This document shows positions 35,240 through 48,544 of a DNA stretch of 64,000 nucleotides, piece by piece. The position numbers and the translations under genes are program-made. This stretch comes from AP-15 sp963799085 (GTDB lineage: Bacteria > Pseudomonadota > Alphaproteobacteria > ATCC43930 > CGMCC-115725): the NCBI GenBank assembly GCA_963799085.1, contig CAWCWA010000015.1, forward strand, positions 124,001 through 188,000, read 5' to 3'. The first letter of the stretch is position 1. The number at the start of each line of letters is the position of its first letter. Under the pieces are notes generated by a model. The model searched no databases, was not told where the DNA came from, and saw nothing but the letters and a program-made list of their open reading frames with translations.

Positions 35240-35514
35240 ACCCCGCGGCATTGCGGCTCTGCCTCGACCGCACCGTAGCATCCCGCCGCGAACAGCCGGT
35301 CATGCTCGATCTGCCGCCGATCAGCGGGGCTTCGGACATCGCGGGTGCGATGGCCGCCCTCCTCGCCGCCGCCGCGCGCGGCCGGATCACCGCCGGCGAG
35401 GCCCACGCCCTCTCGCAGACCGTCGAAACCTATCTGCGCGCGATTGAAACCAGCGATTTCGACCGCCGCCTCACTGACCTCGAACAAACCCGCGCCACCG
35501 ACAGCGGCGGCGGA
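35024..35514 (+). CDS. DUF5681-type protein, longer copy with frame break and unresolved end
   Basis: The ATG at 35024 is in the same place within the repeat as in copy 1, and the opening (NSLQITAKTAKRG, FEKGQSGNPAGRPRG) is shared. A missing C near 35203 shifts the frame. Corrected, the protein goes on with MALDGDPAALRLCLDRT, LPPISGASDIAGAMAAL and RITAGEAHALSQTVETYLRAIE, a full DUF5681-like C-terminus. The frame then runs into the lspA tail on the other strand without a stop, so the true end is lost or hidden by another indel near 35510. The end given is where lspA begins. Confidence 0.65.
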
Positions 35515-35987
35515 TCAGCGCGCCGCGCGGCGCTCCAGCAGGCTGTCGAACAGCATCGCGGCGACGCCGATGCAGATGGCACTGTCGGCGATGTTGAAGG
35601 CCGGCCAGTGCCAGGCGCCGATGTGGAAATCGAGAAAATCGACGACCGCACCCCGCCACAGCCGGTCGATGACGTTGCCGACCGCGCCGCCGATGACGAG
35701 CCCGATCGCGATGGCGAGCAAGCCGCTCTCGACCCGGTAGAGCCAATAGACGAGGCCGGCGACAATCGCCGCGGCGACCAGCGAAAAGACCGTCGCGTTG
35801 GCGCCCGCACCGTTGTTGAAGAGGCCGAAGCTCATGCCGCGGTTGAACGTCAGCACCAAGTTGAAGAACGGCGTCAAGGGCTCGCTGTTTCCGAGCGCGC
35901 GGTCGGCGAAATGAGCGAGGATCGCGGCTTTGCTGAGCTGATCGAGAACCACGACCGCGGCCGCTGTCGCGAGCCCCCGCGCCAGCA

Positions 35988-35991
<4 letters not shown>
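35515..35991 (-). CDS. lspA: Lipoprotein signal peptidase (signal peptidase II)
   Basis: A 158-residue inner-membrane aspartyl protease with four helices. The conserved opening VVVLDQLSKAAI, the FNRGMSFGLFN loop, and the two catalytic Asp in GNVIDRLWRGAVVDFLDF and FNIADSAICIG are all present. It cleaves signal peptides from prolipoproteins after lipidation of the lipobox Cys, as in the lipoproteins near 1-2 kb. The start ATG overlaps the ileS stop (ATGA), the usual ileS-lspA coupling. Confidence 0.95.
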
Positions 35992-38842
<2,851 letters not shown>

Positions 38843-39021
38843 CGTGAACCCCTGGATGAAGAGATTGAAAAACGCTCGCGTTCCCGGTCCTCAGAGGAGA
38901 ACCGGGCCGCTAATTCGCCGAGATCCAGGCGCGATGCGCAACCATGGGCGACATATAGCAGCCGATCCGGCCGAATTCGAGGGCCTTGCCCGGGTCGACG
39001 GCTTTTACGTCCTCTCCGCTT

Positions 39022-39447
39022 TCAGCCCTGCGCCTCGATGCGCGCCATGTCCTCGTCGCTGAAACCGAAATGATGACCGATCTCGTGGATCAGCACATGG
39101 CGAACCAGATCACCCAGTTCCTCGCCGCTCTCGCACCAGTAATCGAGGATCGGCCGGCGGTAGAGAAAGATCATGTCGAAATCGGGCCGCGGATCGGTGA
39201 CGCTTTTGCGCGGCAGGGCGACGCCACGATAAAGGCCCAGAATGTCGAATGGACTTTCGAGCCCCATCGCCGCCTCGGTCTCCTCGTCGGGGAATTCCTC
39301 GACCCGGATCACGACCTGGCCCAAATGGCGGCGCAACTTGCGCGGGATCGTCGCGAGCGCCCGGTTGGCCAGGCTTTCGATGTCGGCAGAGGTAGGCGGC
39401 GTCTTCGATCGATCGTCGCGCTTGACCTCGGGCGGGGCGCGGCTCAC
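39022..39447 (-). CDS. Zincin-like metallopeptidase family protein
   Basis: A protein of about 140 residues with a single HExxH site (VLIHEIGHHFGFSDEDM) in the pattern of the small minimal zincins (DUF1025 type). It is preceded by FPDEETEAAMGLESPFDILG, LYRGVALP, and DFDMIFLYRRPILDYW. The likely start is one of two GTGs at 39447 or 39453; the frame also allows a TTG upstream. These proteins are cytoplasmic with no confirmed substrate. It is divergent from the pterin dehydratase gene with a 32-bp gap. Confidence 0.82.
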   Translation of the reverse strand: MSRAPPEVKRDDRSKTPPTSADIESLANRALATIPRKLRRHLGQVVIRVEEFPDEETEAAMGLESPFDILGLYRGVALPRKSVTDPRPDFDMIFLYRRPILDYWCESGEELGDLVRHVLIHEIGHHFGFSDEDMARIEAQG

Positions 39448-39479
39448 TTCCACACCCGGGCACAGCAAGGGAGGACGAC

Positions 39480-39797
39480 ATGGTCGAGAAGCTCGTCGGC
39501 GCGGCGCGACATGCCGCTCTTGCCGAATTGCACGGCTGGGTCGAGGTCGAGGACCGCGACGCGATCCGCAAAAGCTTTCATTTCGGCGATTTCTCCGAGG
39601 CCTGGGGCTTCCTGTCGCGGATGGCGCTCATTGCCGAAAAAATGGACCACCATCCGGAACTCTTCAACGTCTACAACCGGGTCGAAATCGTGCTCGCGAC
39701 GCATGATGTCGAGGGGCTGAGCGACCTCGACATCCGGCTCGCCAAGGCGCTCGACGAGCTGGCGCCCGATCGCGACAAGCGCCCGCCATTGCCCTGA
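39480..39797 (+). CDS. phhB: Pterin-4a-carbinolamine dehydratase
   Basis: A 105-residue protein from an ATG with GGAGG upstream. It has the whole family signature: FHFGDFSEAWGFLSRMALIAE, then the catalytic HH in EKMDHHPELFNVYNRV and THDVEGLSDLDIRLA. It removes water from the 4a-hydroxy-pterin made by phenylalanine hydroxylase, or acts in related pterin recycling. No phenylalanine hydroxylase gene lies nearby, so the pterin user is elsewhere. It is a soluble homodimer or tetramer by family knowledge. Confidence 0.94.
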   Translation: MVEKLVGAARHAALAELHGWVEVEDRDAIRKSFHFGDFSEAWGFLSRMALIAEKMDHHPELFNVYNRVEIVLATHDVEGLSDLDIRLAKALDELAPDRDKRPPLP

Positions 39798-39808
39798 CCC
39801 GCAGCGGT

Positions 39809-40810
39809 CTAATGGCGGTGCAGCGTTGCCGACAAGCGGCGCGCCGCCGCCGCGAGGTGCGGGTGGTGCGCCGTCTTTTCGGGGTGCGGTGCTGAAAAGC
39901 GGGCGAGCAAGACTGCGCGATGCTGGCGCGACAGGTGCGCCTCCCGGTAGGCGATGTAGAGGGTCGAGCCGACGATGATGACGGCACCGGCAATCGTGTA
40001 TCGGTCGGGGAGTTCCGAAAACAGCAGGTAGCCCATGATCCCGGCGAAGATCAGCCGGCTGTAGTCGATCGGCGCCACGGCCGTCACCTCGCCGATCGCG
40101 TAAGCGCGGATTTGGCAGAACTGGCCGACAGCGCCCAAGGCGCCGACCAGGAGCAGCAGCGTCAACTCGTAGAAATCGGGCGGACGCCACACGAAATAGG
40201 CCGGCGCCGCGGTCAGCACGGTCGAGAACAATCCGAAATAGACAAGGATGGTCAGCGCGTGTTCGGTGGCCGAGAGGCGCTTGATCAGGGTCGTCGACAG
40301 CGCCACCAGAGCCGCCCCGAAGAGGCCGACAATCGCCGCCATGTCGAGCGCGCCGCTGTCGGGCCGAACCATGACCAGAACCCCGATAAAGCCGACGAAC
40401 GTCGCCAGCCCCCGCCGCCAGCGCACGGTCTCGCCGAGCAGCAACACCGCCGTGATGATCATGAAGAGGGGGGCGGTGAAACTGATCGCGGTCGAATCGG
40501 TCAGCGGCAGCCTAGTCGTCGCGTAAAAGCCCGCGACCATCGCGCCCACCCCGATCGCGCCACGCAGGAAGTGACCCCAATGATGCGTGGTGCGGAAGGC
40601 GTGATGGCCCTTTTCGAGTAGAATGAACGGCAGGATCGCGGCGAAGCCGAAGAGACAGCGGAAGAACGCGATCTGAAAGCTGTCAAGGCGCTGGCCGACG
40701 AGTTTGACGATCGCTCCCATGATCGAGAACAACAGCGATCCGGTGACCATCAGCACGGCCGCCCGGGCCGCGGGCGACAGCGTTTGCCAACGACGCCCGA
40801 TCGCGAACAT
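39809..40810 (-). CDS. EamA/DMT family transporter
   Basis: A protein of about 333 residues with ten predicted helices in two EamA repeats. The first opens VLMVTGSLLFSIMGAIVKLVG and the second with AAIVGLFGAALVALSTTLIKRLS; the sequences FRCLFGFAAILPF and SRLIFAGIMGYLLFSELPD are typical. The C-terminal tail is basic and His-rich (HPEKTAHHPHLAAAARR), which is longer than usual. ATG 40810 is preferred over a TTG six bases upstream. Such carriers export amino acids or other metabolites; the ligand is unknown. It follows the PagL-like gene by 18 bp on the same strand. Confidence 0.85.
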   Translation of the reverse strand: MFAIGRRWQTLSPAARAAVLMVTGSLLFSIMGAIVKLVGQRLDSFQIAFFRCLFGFAAILPFILLEKGHHAFRTTHHWGHFLRGAIGVGAMVAGFYATTRLPLTDSTAISFTAPLFMIITAVLLLGETVRWRRGLATFVGFIGVLVMVRPDSGALDMAAIVGLFGAALVALSTTLIKRLSATEHALTILVYFGLFSTVLTAAPAYFVWRPPDFYELTLLLLVGALGAVGQFCQIRAYAIGEVTAVAPIDYSRLIFAGIMGYLLFSELPDRYTIAGAVIIVGSTLYIAYREAHLSRQHRAVLLARFSAPHPEKTAHHPHLAAAARRLSATLHRH

Positions 40811-40828
40811 CGCCAAGGCTGCGGCCCG

Positions 40829-41371
40829 TCAGCGAAACGGGACGGTCACCACGAAAGTCGCGAGCTCGACTCCCGGATTCTGCTTGCCAAGCCCGGCATT
40901 CGACATGTGGTAGAGCCCGACCCCGACCCGCGTCTGATCCTCGAAACGATAATCGAATTCCGCGCCGGAACGAAATTCGCAGTGAGCGCCCAATTCGATG
41001 CCGCCGCCGCGGTTGTAATAGCCGACCGCAAAGCTCGGAGTTGCGACAAACCGCTCGGCGATGTTGATGTCGAACCCGACGCCGCCATAGCCGTAAAATG
41101 TGCCCGATCCCGCCCCCATCGCGCCGACGAAGGGCGCCAGGATCCATGCCAGGTCGCCAAAACGGTACTCGCCCAGCACCAGCCCGGTGACCCCGCTTCC
41201 CGGTTTGTCCGGGTCGGGGATGATGTCGTAGGCGCCGCCGCCGATGACAAAGCGGGGCGGGTCGGCGGGCGACCCGAAGGTGACTTGTGCTGCAGCCGAA
41301 CGTGCAGTCGCGACACCGAGAATAATCAACAGACACAGCGCCGCCCGCCGTTCCGATCTGCCCAGAGCCAC
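40829..41371 (-). CDS. pagL: Lipid A 3-O-deacylase (PagL family)
   Basis: A GTG at 41371 with GGGAGG upstream gives 180 residues: a signal peptide ending ARSAAAQ and a beta-barrel of about 150 residues. The PagL active-site segment is visible as GVGLYHMSNAGLGKQNPGVE, where His, Ser and the later Glu are the catalytic residues of the family. The chain ends TVPFR, near the usual aromatic outer-membrane tail. It would remove the 3-O-linked acyl chain from lipid A at the cell surface, tuning LPS. It may be expressed with the downstream EamA gene. Confidence 0.85.
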   Translation of the reverse strand: MALGRSERRAALCLLIILGVATARSAAAQVTFGSPADPPRFVIGGGAYDIIPDPDKPGSGVTGLVLGEYRFGDLAWILAPFVGAMGAGSGTFYGYGGVGFDINIAERFVATPSFAVGYYNRGGGIELGAHCEFRSGAEFDYRFEDQTRVGVGLYHMSNAGLGKQNPGVELATFVVTVPFR

Positions 41372-41458
41372 ATCGCCTCCCGGTTTGATTAGGGGCAAAG
41401 AACAAGCGCTATCCTAGAAAGGACTGCGCTTTGCGCAACAACATCCGCGGCGCGGCTC

Positions 41459-42411
41459 TCAGGAGCGCTTCATGCGCTCCGTTGCGAGGACGAGTTGCTT
41501 GCGGATGCCAGGCTCCATCGCCGAATGGCCGGCATCGGGGACCACGACGTAATCCGCCTCCGGCCACGTCCGGGCGAGCAAGTCGGCGCTGCGGATCGGG
41601 CAGACCATGTCGTAGCGGCCCTGAACGATGACGCCGGGCAGATGCCGGATGTGGTCGATCCGGCGGATCAGGTCGCGCTCGCCGGTAAATAGATGATGGC
41701 TGAAAAAATGCGCCTCGATTTGCGCTAGGCCGAGCGCCAGCCGGTCGTCGCCGAACGCCGCCACCGTGTCCGGGTTGGGCAGCAATGTCGAGCAGGCGCC
41801 TTCATAAAGGCTCCAGGCGCGCGCTGCCGACAGGTGAACCGTAGGGTCGGGGTCGAGCAGGCGGTGATGATAGCCGGCGAGCAGATCACCGCGCTCCGCC
41901 TCCGGCAGAAACTCGGAGAAATTGCGCCACGCCTCGGGAAAGACTCGCTGCACGCCATAAAGAAACCAGTCGATCTCCTCGGCGCGGCACAGGAATATGC
42001 CGCGCAAGACAAGCCCGGCGCAGCGGTTCGTATGGGTCTAGCGCGTAATCGAGCGCCAGGGTCGAGCCCCAGGAGCCGCCAAACACATGCCATCGCTCGA
42101 TGCCGAGTTCGCGGCGCAGGCGCTCGATGTCGGCGACCAGATGCGCCGGCGAGTTGTCGGCGGTCTCTCCCAGAGGGTGTGGATCGGCCGGCGCCGCGCT
42201 GATCGAAAATCACGATCCGCCAATAATCGGGATCGAAGAACCGGCGGTGCACCGCCGTAGCGCCTGCGCCGGGGCCGCCATGCAGGAACAGCACCGGCGC
42301 GCCACGTGGATTGCCCGATTGCTCCCAATACATCACATGACGGGCATCAAGGCGCAGCCGGCCCGTGCGATAGGGTTCGACTGGCGGATAGAGATCGCGG
42401 CGGTTGTTCAT
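41459..42411 (-). CDS. pip: Proline iminopeptidase, two frame breaks
   Basis: Assembled across breaks near 42180 and 42015, the protein of about 317 residues has the family opening NRRDLYPPVEPYRTGRL and the oxyanion loop LFLHGGPGAG. YWRIVIFDQRGAGRS follows, then the nucleophile in FGGSWGSTLAL, the acid in VQGRYDMVCP and the His in DAGHSAMEPG. It cuts N-terminal proline from peptides in the cytoplasm. All catalytic parts are kept in their frames, so the breaks look like sequence error. It is divergent from the P-type ATPase gene. Confidence 0.9.
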
Positions 42412-42574
42412 TGCAGACGAGTGTACGGGTCTGAGCGCCGTTTAGATAAGTGAGAAAACGCTTTGCCCCGCCAAAGCAGGCCGCATCAGCGCCGCTGGTG
42501 GTTGGGGAGTGCGATAGCGTCGGAATCGGAGCCGGCCTTCATCAACCATATGCCGAATTGGGAGTGGCGATCGA

Positions 42575-45195
42575 ATGACCGGGCTGAGTACCGTCGAAGC
42601 GCGCGCCAGGTTGGCGCAATGCGGGCCAAATAGTCTTCCTGAACCTCGTGCCCCTTCTGTCGCTGCCATCTTCTTGCGGCAATTCCTCGACCCATTGATC
42701 TACATACTGCTGGCGGCGGCCCTGGTATCGCTGGCGTCAGGCGACATAAAGGACGCATGTTTTATCGGCGCCGTGTTGCTGATCAACGGGATCATCGGCG
42801 CCGCCCAGGAATATTCCGCCGGTCAGGCCGCGGCCGCTCTTCGACGCCTGGAGCAGCCGCTTGCCGAAGTCATCCGGGACGGAACGCCGCAACAACTCAG
42901 CACACGTGATCTGGTGCCCGGCGATCTCGTGCTGCTCGAAGCCGGTGGGCGGGTTCCCGCCGATCTACGACTGATCGAGAGCGCCGATCTGCAGTGCGAC
43001 GAATCTCTGCTGACGGGTGAATCCGCGCCTGTTGGCAAAAGCCCGTCGCCAAAGAGCGGATCGCCGGAGGATCGGCCGGTCATGGCCTTCGCAGGATCGG
43101 TCGTCATCCGCGGTCGCGGTCGCGGGATCGTGACGGCAACCGGGGCTGGGACAGAGATCGGCAAGATAGCCGAGCAGATCGGCAAGCGATCGATCTCGCC
43201 GCCGCCCCTGATCGTCCGCATGGAGCGCTTCACCCGGATGATCGCCATCGCCATCGTCGCCGCGGTGGCGCTCCTGGCGGCGGTTGGGCTGCTTCGCGGG
43301 ATGGCGCTGGGAGAACTCTTCATGATGTCGGTCGGCCTTGCCGTGGCGGCAATTCCGGAAGGGCTTCCCGTCGCCATTTCGGTCGCCTTGGCAATCGGCA
43401 TGCGCCGGATGGCGAAAGTTCATGTCATCGTTCGCAAGATGCCGGCGGTGGAAGCGCTGGGCTCCTGCACAATGATCGCGACCGACAAGACCGGCACGCT
43501 GACAATGAACGAACTGATGGTCACCGATATCCGCCTCCCGGACGGCACGGCGCTGACGTGCGAGCCTGGAGAGGAACTCGATGCGTGCTCGATCCGCCCG
43601 CACAACGAGGACGAAGAGGCGACGACGCGCGCGGCGGCGCTGCTATATGCCGCGGCCCTGCCGAACGAGGCGCGCCTTGTACGGGAGGAGGACGGCTGGA
43701 AAGGGACGGGCGACACCGTCGACGTAGCGCTGCTGGCGGCGGCGCGCAAAGGCGGCATCGCACAGGACGAAATCCTGCAGTGCTACCCGCTGGTGGCGCG
43801 TATTCCCTATGAGCCCGACCGGAAATATGCCGCCTCGTTCCACCGCCGCGCCGACGCGATTTGCATTTTCGTCAAGGGCGCGCCCGAAACCCTGATCGCC
43901 ATGGCCGACCGCATGGATTTGGCGGCCGGACGGCTCCGATCGAGCGCGACGCGCTGCTGCGGCAAAAGGACGAACTGGCCGCGCAAGGTCTGCGTGTGCT
44001 CGGCTTTGCCGAAGGGGAAATCGCGGCGGAGCCCGAAGCCGAATATTCCCATGAGCACTTGGTGCGGCTGACCTTCCTCGGGCTCACGGGCATGCAGGAC
44101 CCGGTGCGCCCGGAAATGCCGCACGCGATCCGCGGCTGCCGCCACGCCGGGATCGAGGTCGCGATGGTTACGGGAGACGATCCCAAGACCGCGAGCGTGA
44201 TCGCCGAGCGCGCCGGGATCGTCTTTTCGCCGGACCAGGTCGTCACCGGCGGTCAGGTGCGCCGCGCCGAGGAGGACGGGCAGGAGGCGCTCGACCGGTT
44301 GACCCGAACCGCGCGCATTTACGCCCGGGTCGAGCCGATGCAGAAGCTGTCGATCGTGCTGTCGCTCGCGCGCAACGGCAATTTCGTCGCGGTAACCGGG
44401 GACGGCGTCAACGACGCGCCGGCTCTCAGACACGCGCATGTCGGGGTGGCCATGGGCCGCAAGGGCACCGATCTCGCCAAGGAGAGCGCCGACATCATCG
44501 TCACCGACGACAATTTCGCCTCGATCGTCGACGGCATCCGCGAGGGACGCATCGCCTACGCCAACATTCGCAAAGTCATCTTTATGCTGGTGTCGACCGG
44601 CGCCGCCGAGGTCGGGCTGTTTCTGCTGGCGATCCTGACGGGTCTGCCGATGCCGATGCTGCCCGTGCAGCTGCTATGGCTCAATCTCGTCACCAACGGG
44701 ATTCAGGATGTGGCGCTGGCCGCGGAAAAGGCTGAGGGCGACGAGCTTTCCTATCCGCCCCGCCGCCCGCAGGAGCCGATCTTCGACCGCGTCATGCTGC
44801 GCCGCATCGCGCATTCGGCCATTGCCATGGCGGCTAGCGGCTTCTTGATCTTTTACTGGCTGCTGCAGCGGGGCTACGACGAAACCGAGGCGCGCAATCT
44901 GTTGCTGCTTCTCTTCGTTCTCTTCGAAAATTTTCAGGCCTTCAACAGCCGTTCCGAACACCATTCGGTGTTTCGGCAGGGATTCTTCGCCAATCCGCTG
45001 CTGGTGCTTAGCGTGCTGGGCGCACAGACGCTGCACATCGTCGCGATGCACATGCCCGGGCTGAGTGAGACGCTGCGCCTGGCGCCGATTCCGCCCGCTG
45101 AATGGGCCCTTCTGTTGCTTGTCGCCTCGCTTCTTGTCGCAGTGATGGAGTTCGAGAAATGGTGGGACCAGCGTTCGGCGGGCCGCGTCCGCTGA
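42575..45195 (+). CDS. P-type cation-transporting ATPase (P2-like), one frame break
   Basis: The ATG at 42575 follows GGGAG. The protein of about 873 residues has the actuator motif LLTGESAPVGK, helix M4 AAIPEGLPVAISVALAIGMRR, the phosphorylation loop CTMIATDKTGTLT, KGAPE in the nucleotide domain and the hinge VTGDGVNDAPALRHA. Six C-terminal helices follow (LLWLNLVTNGIQDVALA). The M4 IPEGLP and hinge pattern fit Ca2+ or Na+/K+-type P2 pumps of bacteria. One break near 43935 splits it (AAGRL to PIERDALLRQK). Ion specificity is not certain. Confidence 0.92.
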
Positions 45196-45222
45196 TGGTG
45201 GCGCCCGTTTCGTTCGGGCTCG

Positions 45223-46064
45223 CTACCAGGCCTGCGCCACGAGCACATCGCAGGGAGGATATTCGAGAAGGGCCAGAGCGACGCTCCCCAACAGCGTGAG
45301 AGCCGCGCCCGTTCGACCGTGCGTGCCAAGCACCAGCAAATCCGGTTTCCGGCTGTGAACCTCGCTCTCGATTACCTCGAGGACCGCGCCTTCCTTCAGG
45401 ATTCGGCCGATCGTCCGGGGCTCACGGCCGATCGCTGCAAGGAATGTCGCCATCTCGTCCTCGACCATCCCGGCGAACATCGCGCTGCGCTGGGCGCCTC
45501 GTCTCGAGCGCTGTTTCGGGACAAGAATGCCGGAAGCGAGACCTGATAGGCGTGGACCAGATGAAAATCCGCATCGGGGGCTACTGCCAGCGCCGCTTGT
45601 ACGGCGTATCGCGACGCGACCGAGAAATCGACCGCCGCCAGAACGTTTTGATAGGACCCTCGTGGCTCGTCACGGACGACAAGCACCGTCCGGTGAGTGG
45701 CTCGGATCACCCGCTCCATTGTCGAGCCGTGGAGAAACCCCACGGCGGTCATCCGGTGGGAGCCCAGAACGATCAGGTCGGAGTTGCGCGCATACGCTTC
45801 GTTGACGATCGTTCGCCAGTCTTCGCCCCTGGCGACAACAACATCCGCGATCGACGCCTCGGCGTCGGGAATTCGCCGCAGCGAGGCTGCGATCGTTTCC
45901 TTCGCGCCCGAAATCATCTGCTCGGCCATCGAGGTCGGTAGGTCGTCATCGACGACGTGAATGACTGTCAGCGGACAGGAAATGCGGCGCGCGAGCAAAT
46001 TGGCGCGCCGCACCGCCCGCTCGGAACGCGGGGACAAGTCGGTGCCGACAAGGATGCTTCTCAT
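45223..46064 (-). CDS. Tandem universal stress protein, one frame break
   Basis: Two Usp domains in one chain of about 280 residues. The first starts MRSILVGTDLSPRSERAVRRA and has the ATP-binding GSHRMTAVGFLHGSTMERVI. The second starts NVLAAVDFSVASRYAVQAAL and contains LVLGTHGRTGAALTLLGSVAL. A break near 45505 separates SRNSARDEA from RSAMFAGMVEDEMA. Cytoplasmic, ATP-binding stress-tolerance role by family. It lies 19 bp after the DUF1194 gene on the same strand. Confidence 0.88.
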
Positions 46065-46083
46065 TGCTCTTCAGGCGACCCGA

Positions 46084-46827
46084 TCAGGGAAGCGAGGAAA
46101 CCTGTTCGCGGATCGAGCGCCCCGACACGTCGATCTCCTTCGAAAGTTTGTTCGCCATGGCATCGGCGAAAGAGTGGAAATCCTCGATGACGATCAGAAA
46201 GGCGTCGGGACCGCCGATCACGTTCTGCCGATAGTAATTCGGCAACCCGCCCGGCGGTTGGGTGTGGGCCGAATAGCCGAGGTTCGGCTTGTCGTTGATG
46301 ATCGCGAGCCCGTTGATCGTCACCCCTTGCGCCAGGGCCTGGTCGCGGGCCTCGGTCACCGGCCGGCCGGAATTATTGGTGCCGTCGCCCGAGATGTCGA
46401 TGACGCGGCGAGCGGCATGCCCTTTCGCCTTGCCGAAATGGGTCATCGAGAAATCGATCGCGGCGCTGATCGAGGTGCGCCCCATGAACGAGCGGGGTGC
46501 GCCGAGGATGGCAGCGGCGAGCCCCCCCGCGTCCTCCTCGTCGCGAATTTCGGTCCAGTCGATAACGATCTGCTGGTCCTCTTCCCCCGACCATTCGACA
46601 AAGCTGACGGCGATCGACCCGTTTGGAGTGTTGCGGATCGCCTTCAGCACGCGGGGGTCGGTCAAGGCCGCCGCATAGCCCTTGCGCTGCAGTTCGAATT
46701 CGGCGTCGTCGATGCTCCGCGAGACGTCGGCGGCGAGGATCACTTCAAGCTCGACCCCGGCGGCGCGTGCCTCGCCTGCGGCGACGAACAAAACGAGAAA
46801 CGCAAAGGCGGCGAGGGCGGTTTTCAT
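46084..46827 (-). CDS. DUF1194 (von Willebrand A-like) exported protein
   Basis: The ATG at 46827 follows GGGAGAGAG. It encodes a signal peptide (ending EARAAG) and 225 mature residues. VILAADVSRSIDDAEFELQR has the DxSxS metal-ion site of VWA domains. GSIAVSFVEWSG, the RVIDISGDGTNNSGR segment and the ending of the DUF1194 family follow. It is typical of alphaproteobacteria. The role is unknown, probably protein-protein contact in the periplasm. It seems to share a transcript with the universal stress protein. Confidence 0.88.
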   Translation of the reverse strand: MKTALAAFAFLVLFVAAGEARAAGVELEVILAADVSRSIDDAEFELQRKGYAAALTDPRVLKAIRNTPNGSIAVSFVEWSGEEDQQIVIDWTEIRDEEDAGGLAAAILGAPRSFMGRTSISAAIDFSMTHFGKAKGHAARRVIDISGDGTNNSGRPVTEARDQALAQGVTINGLAIINDKPNLGYSAHTQPPGGLPNYYRQNVIGGPDAFLIVIEDFHSFADAMANKLSKEIDVSGRSIREQVSSLP

Positions 46828-46912
46828 CGGCTCTCTCCCATGCAGTGCCGCCGAAGATAAGCCGAGGCCCGGCATCGCGGAAGAACTTTGCCGAGCCACA
46901 AGCGAGCATTGT

Positions 46913-48544
46913 TCAGGCCGCCTCGACCTCGGCGGCGGTTTGCCTTTCGCGGCCGGCGCGACGGATGAGTTCCGCACCCTTTTCGGCGATCATGATCGTC
47001 GGCGCATTGGTGTTGGTCGAGGTGACCGCCGGCATGACTGAGGCATCGATCACCCGCAGCCCGTCGAGCCCGTGCACACGCAGCTGGTCGTCGACCACCG
47101 CCATCTGGTCGCTGCCCATCTTGCACGTGCAGGTCGCGTGATAGACGGTCGAGCCCTTCTGCCGCGCGTACTCCAACAATTCCTCGTCGCTCTCGATCGA
47201 GGCGCCGGGGAGTATCTCGGCGCCGACATATCTGGCCAAGGCCGGGGCGGTGAAGAGGCGGCGGATAAAGCGCAGCCCGCCGACGATGGCGCGGCGATCG
47301 GTCTGTTCGCTCAGATAGCGCGGATTGATCGCCGGCGCCTCGCGCGGATTTGCCGATTTGGCCTCGACATAGCCGCGCGACAGGGGCCGCATTTGCCACG
47401 CCCCGGCGGTGATCCCGGGAAACTCGTCGAGTTCGCCGATCTGGCCGTCCTTGAAGCTGCCGGGCGCGATACTGCACTGCACATCGGGGGTGGCCGATTC
47501 CTCCAGCACCTTGACCGACGCCGCCGCCAGCGAGGCGCTGTAGGTCAGCATCCCCTTGCCCGTAATGAGATAGCGGACCACCTCGCCGGCGAGCGCCATG
47601 CCGCGCGAGCGTTCGTTGACGGTCTGCATGCCGGAGACCGGGTAGCTGATCCGCGCGATATAGTGGTCCTGCATGTTGCGGCCGACGCCCGGCAAGGCGT
47701 GATGCAACGGGATCCCGACGCGGCTCAAATGCTCGGGCGCCCCGACCCCGGAGAGCTGCAATATATGAGGCGAATTGACGGCGCCGGCGGAAAGTATCAC
47801 CTCGCGCTCGGCGTCGGCGCGCTCGACCGCACCGCCGCGTTCATACTCGACGCCGACGGCGCGGCGGCCATCGAATACGACGCGGTTGACCTGCGCCTTG
47901 ACGATCACCTGCAGATTGGGTCGTTTCAACGCCGGCCGCAGATAGGTGCGCGCGGTGCTGGCGCGCCGCCTTCCGCCGCGGGTCTGCTGGCACCAGCCGA
48001 TGCTGTCGCCGGCCCCCGGCGGTAGATTGTTGACGTCCTCGCGATATTCGAGCCCGATCTCCTTGCCGGCCTCGATGACCGCGGAGCAGAGCGGCGACCG
48101 GTCCATTTTCGAGGTGAAGAGCGGGCCGCCTTTGCCGCGGATTTCGGTCTCGCCGCCTTCCCAGTTCTCGGCCTTTTTGAAATAAGGCAGCACGTTGTCC
48201 CAACCCCAGCCGCGGTTGCCGAGCTGCGCCCAATGGTCGAAATCCTCGGGTTGGCCGCGGATGTAAATGAGCCCGTTGATCGAGGACGAGCCGCCCAAGA
48301 CGCGGCCGCGGGGATAAAGGATCGCGCGCCCGGCGGTGCCGGGATCGGGCTCGGCGTGGTAGTTCCAGGTCAAGGTCGGATGGTCGAGCATCTTCATGAA
48401 GCCGGCCGGGACGTGGATGTAGGGGTTCCAGTCGCGCCCGCCGGCCTCGATCAGCACAACCTTTACGCTCGGGTCTTCGGTCAGCCGGTTGGCCAGCACG
48501 CAGCCCGCCGAACCCGCGCCGACGATCACATAATCCGCCTTCAT
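46913..48544 (-). CDS. GMC family flavoprotein oxidoreductase, choline-dehydrogenase-like
   Basis: The ATG at 48544 with GGGAGGAAA opens a 543-residue protein with the Rossmann FAD site DYVIVGAGSAGCVLANRL, the GMC signature GRVLGGSSSINGLIYIRG, and SGVGAPEHLSRVGI. The substrate-end HATCTCKMG carries the catalytic His, with NTNAPTIMIAEK near the C-terminus. It oxidises a primary alcohol or polyol with FAD. Choline is the best-known family substrate, but betA partners are absent, so an alcohol from neighbouring catabolism is as likely. Confidence 0.9.
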   Translation of the reverse strand: MKADYVIVGAGSAGCVLANRLTEDPSVKVVLIEAGGRDWNPYIHVPAGFMKMLDHPTLTWNYHAEPDPGTAGRAILYPRGRVLGGSSSINGLIYIRGQPEDFDHWAQLGNRGWGWDNVLPYFKKAENWEGGETEIRGKGGPLFTSKMDRSPLCSAVIEAGKEIGLEYREDVNNLPPGAGDSIGWCQQTRGGRRRASTARTYLRPALKRPNLQVIVKAQVNRVVFDGRRAVGVEYERGGAVERADAEREVILSAGAVNSPHILQLSGVGAPEHLSRVGIPLHHALPGVGRNMQDHYIARISYPVSGMQTVNERSRGMALAGEVVRYLITGKGMLTYSASLAAASVKVLEESATPDVQCSIAPGSFKDGQIGELDEFPGITAGAWQMRPLSRGYVEAKSANPREAPAINPRYLSEQTDRRAIVGGLRFIRRLFTAPALARYVGAEILPGASIESDEELLEYARQKGSTVYHATCTCKMGSDQMAVVDDQLRVHGLDGLRVIDASVMPAVTSTNTNAPTIMIAEKGAELIRRAGRERQTAAEVEAA

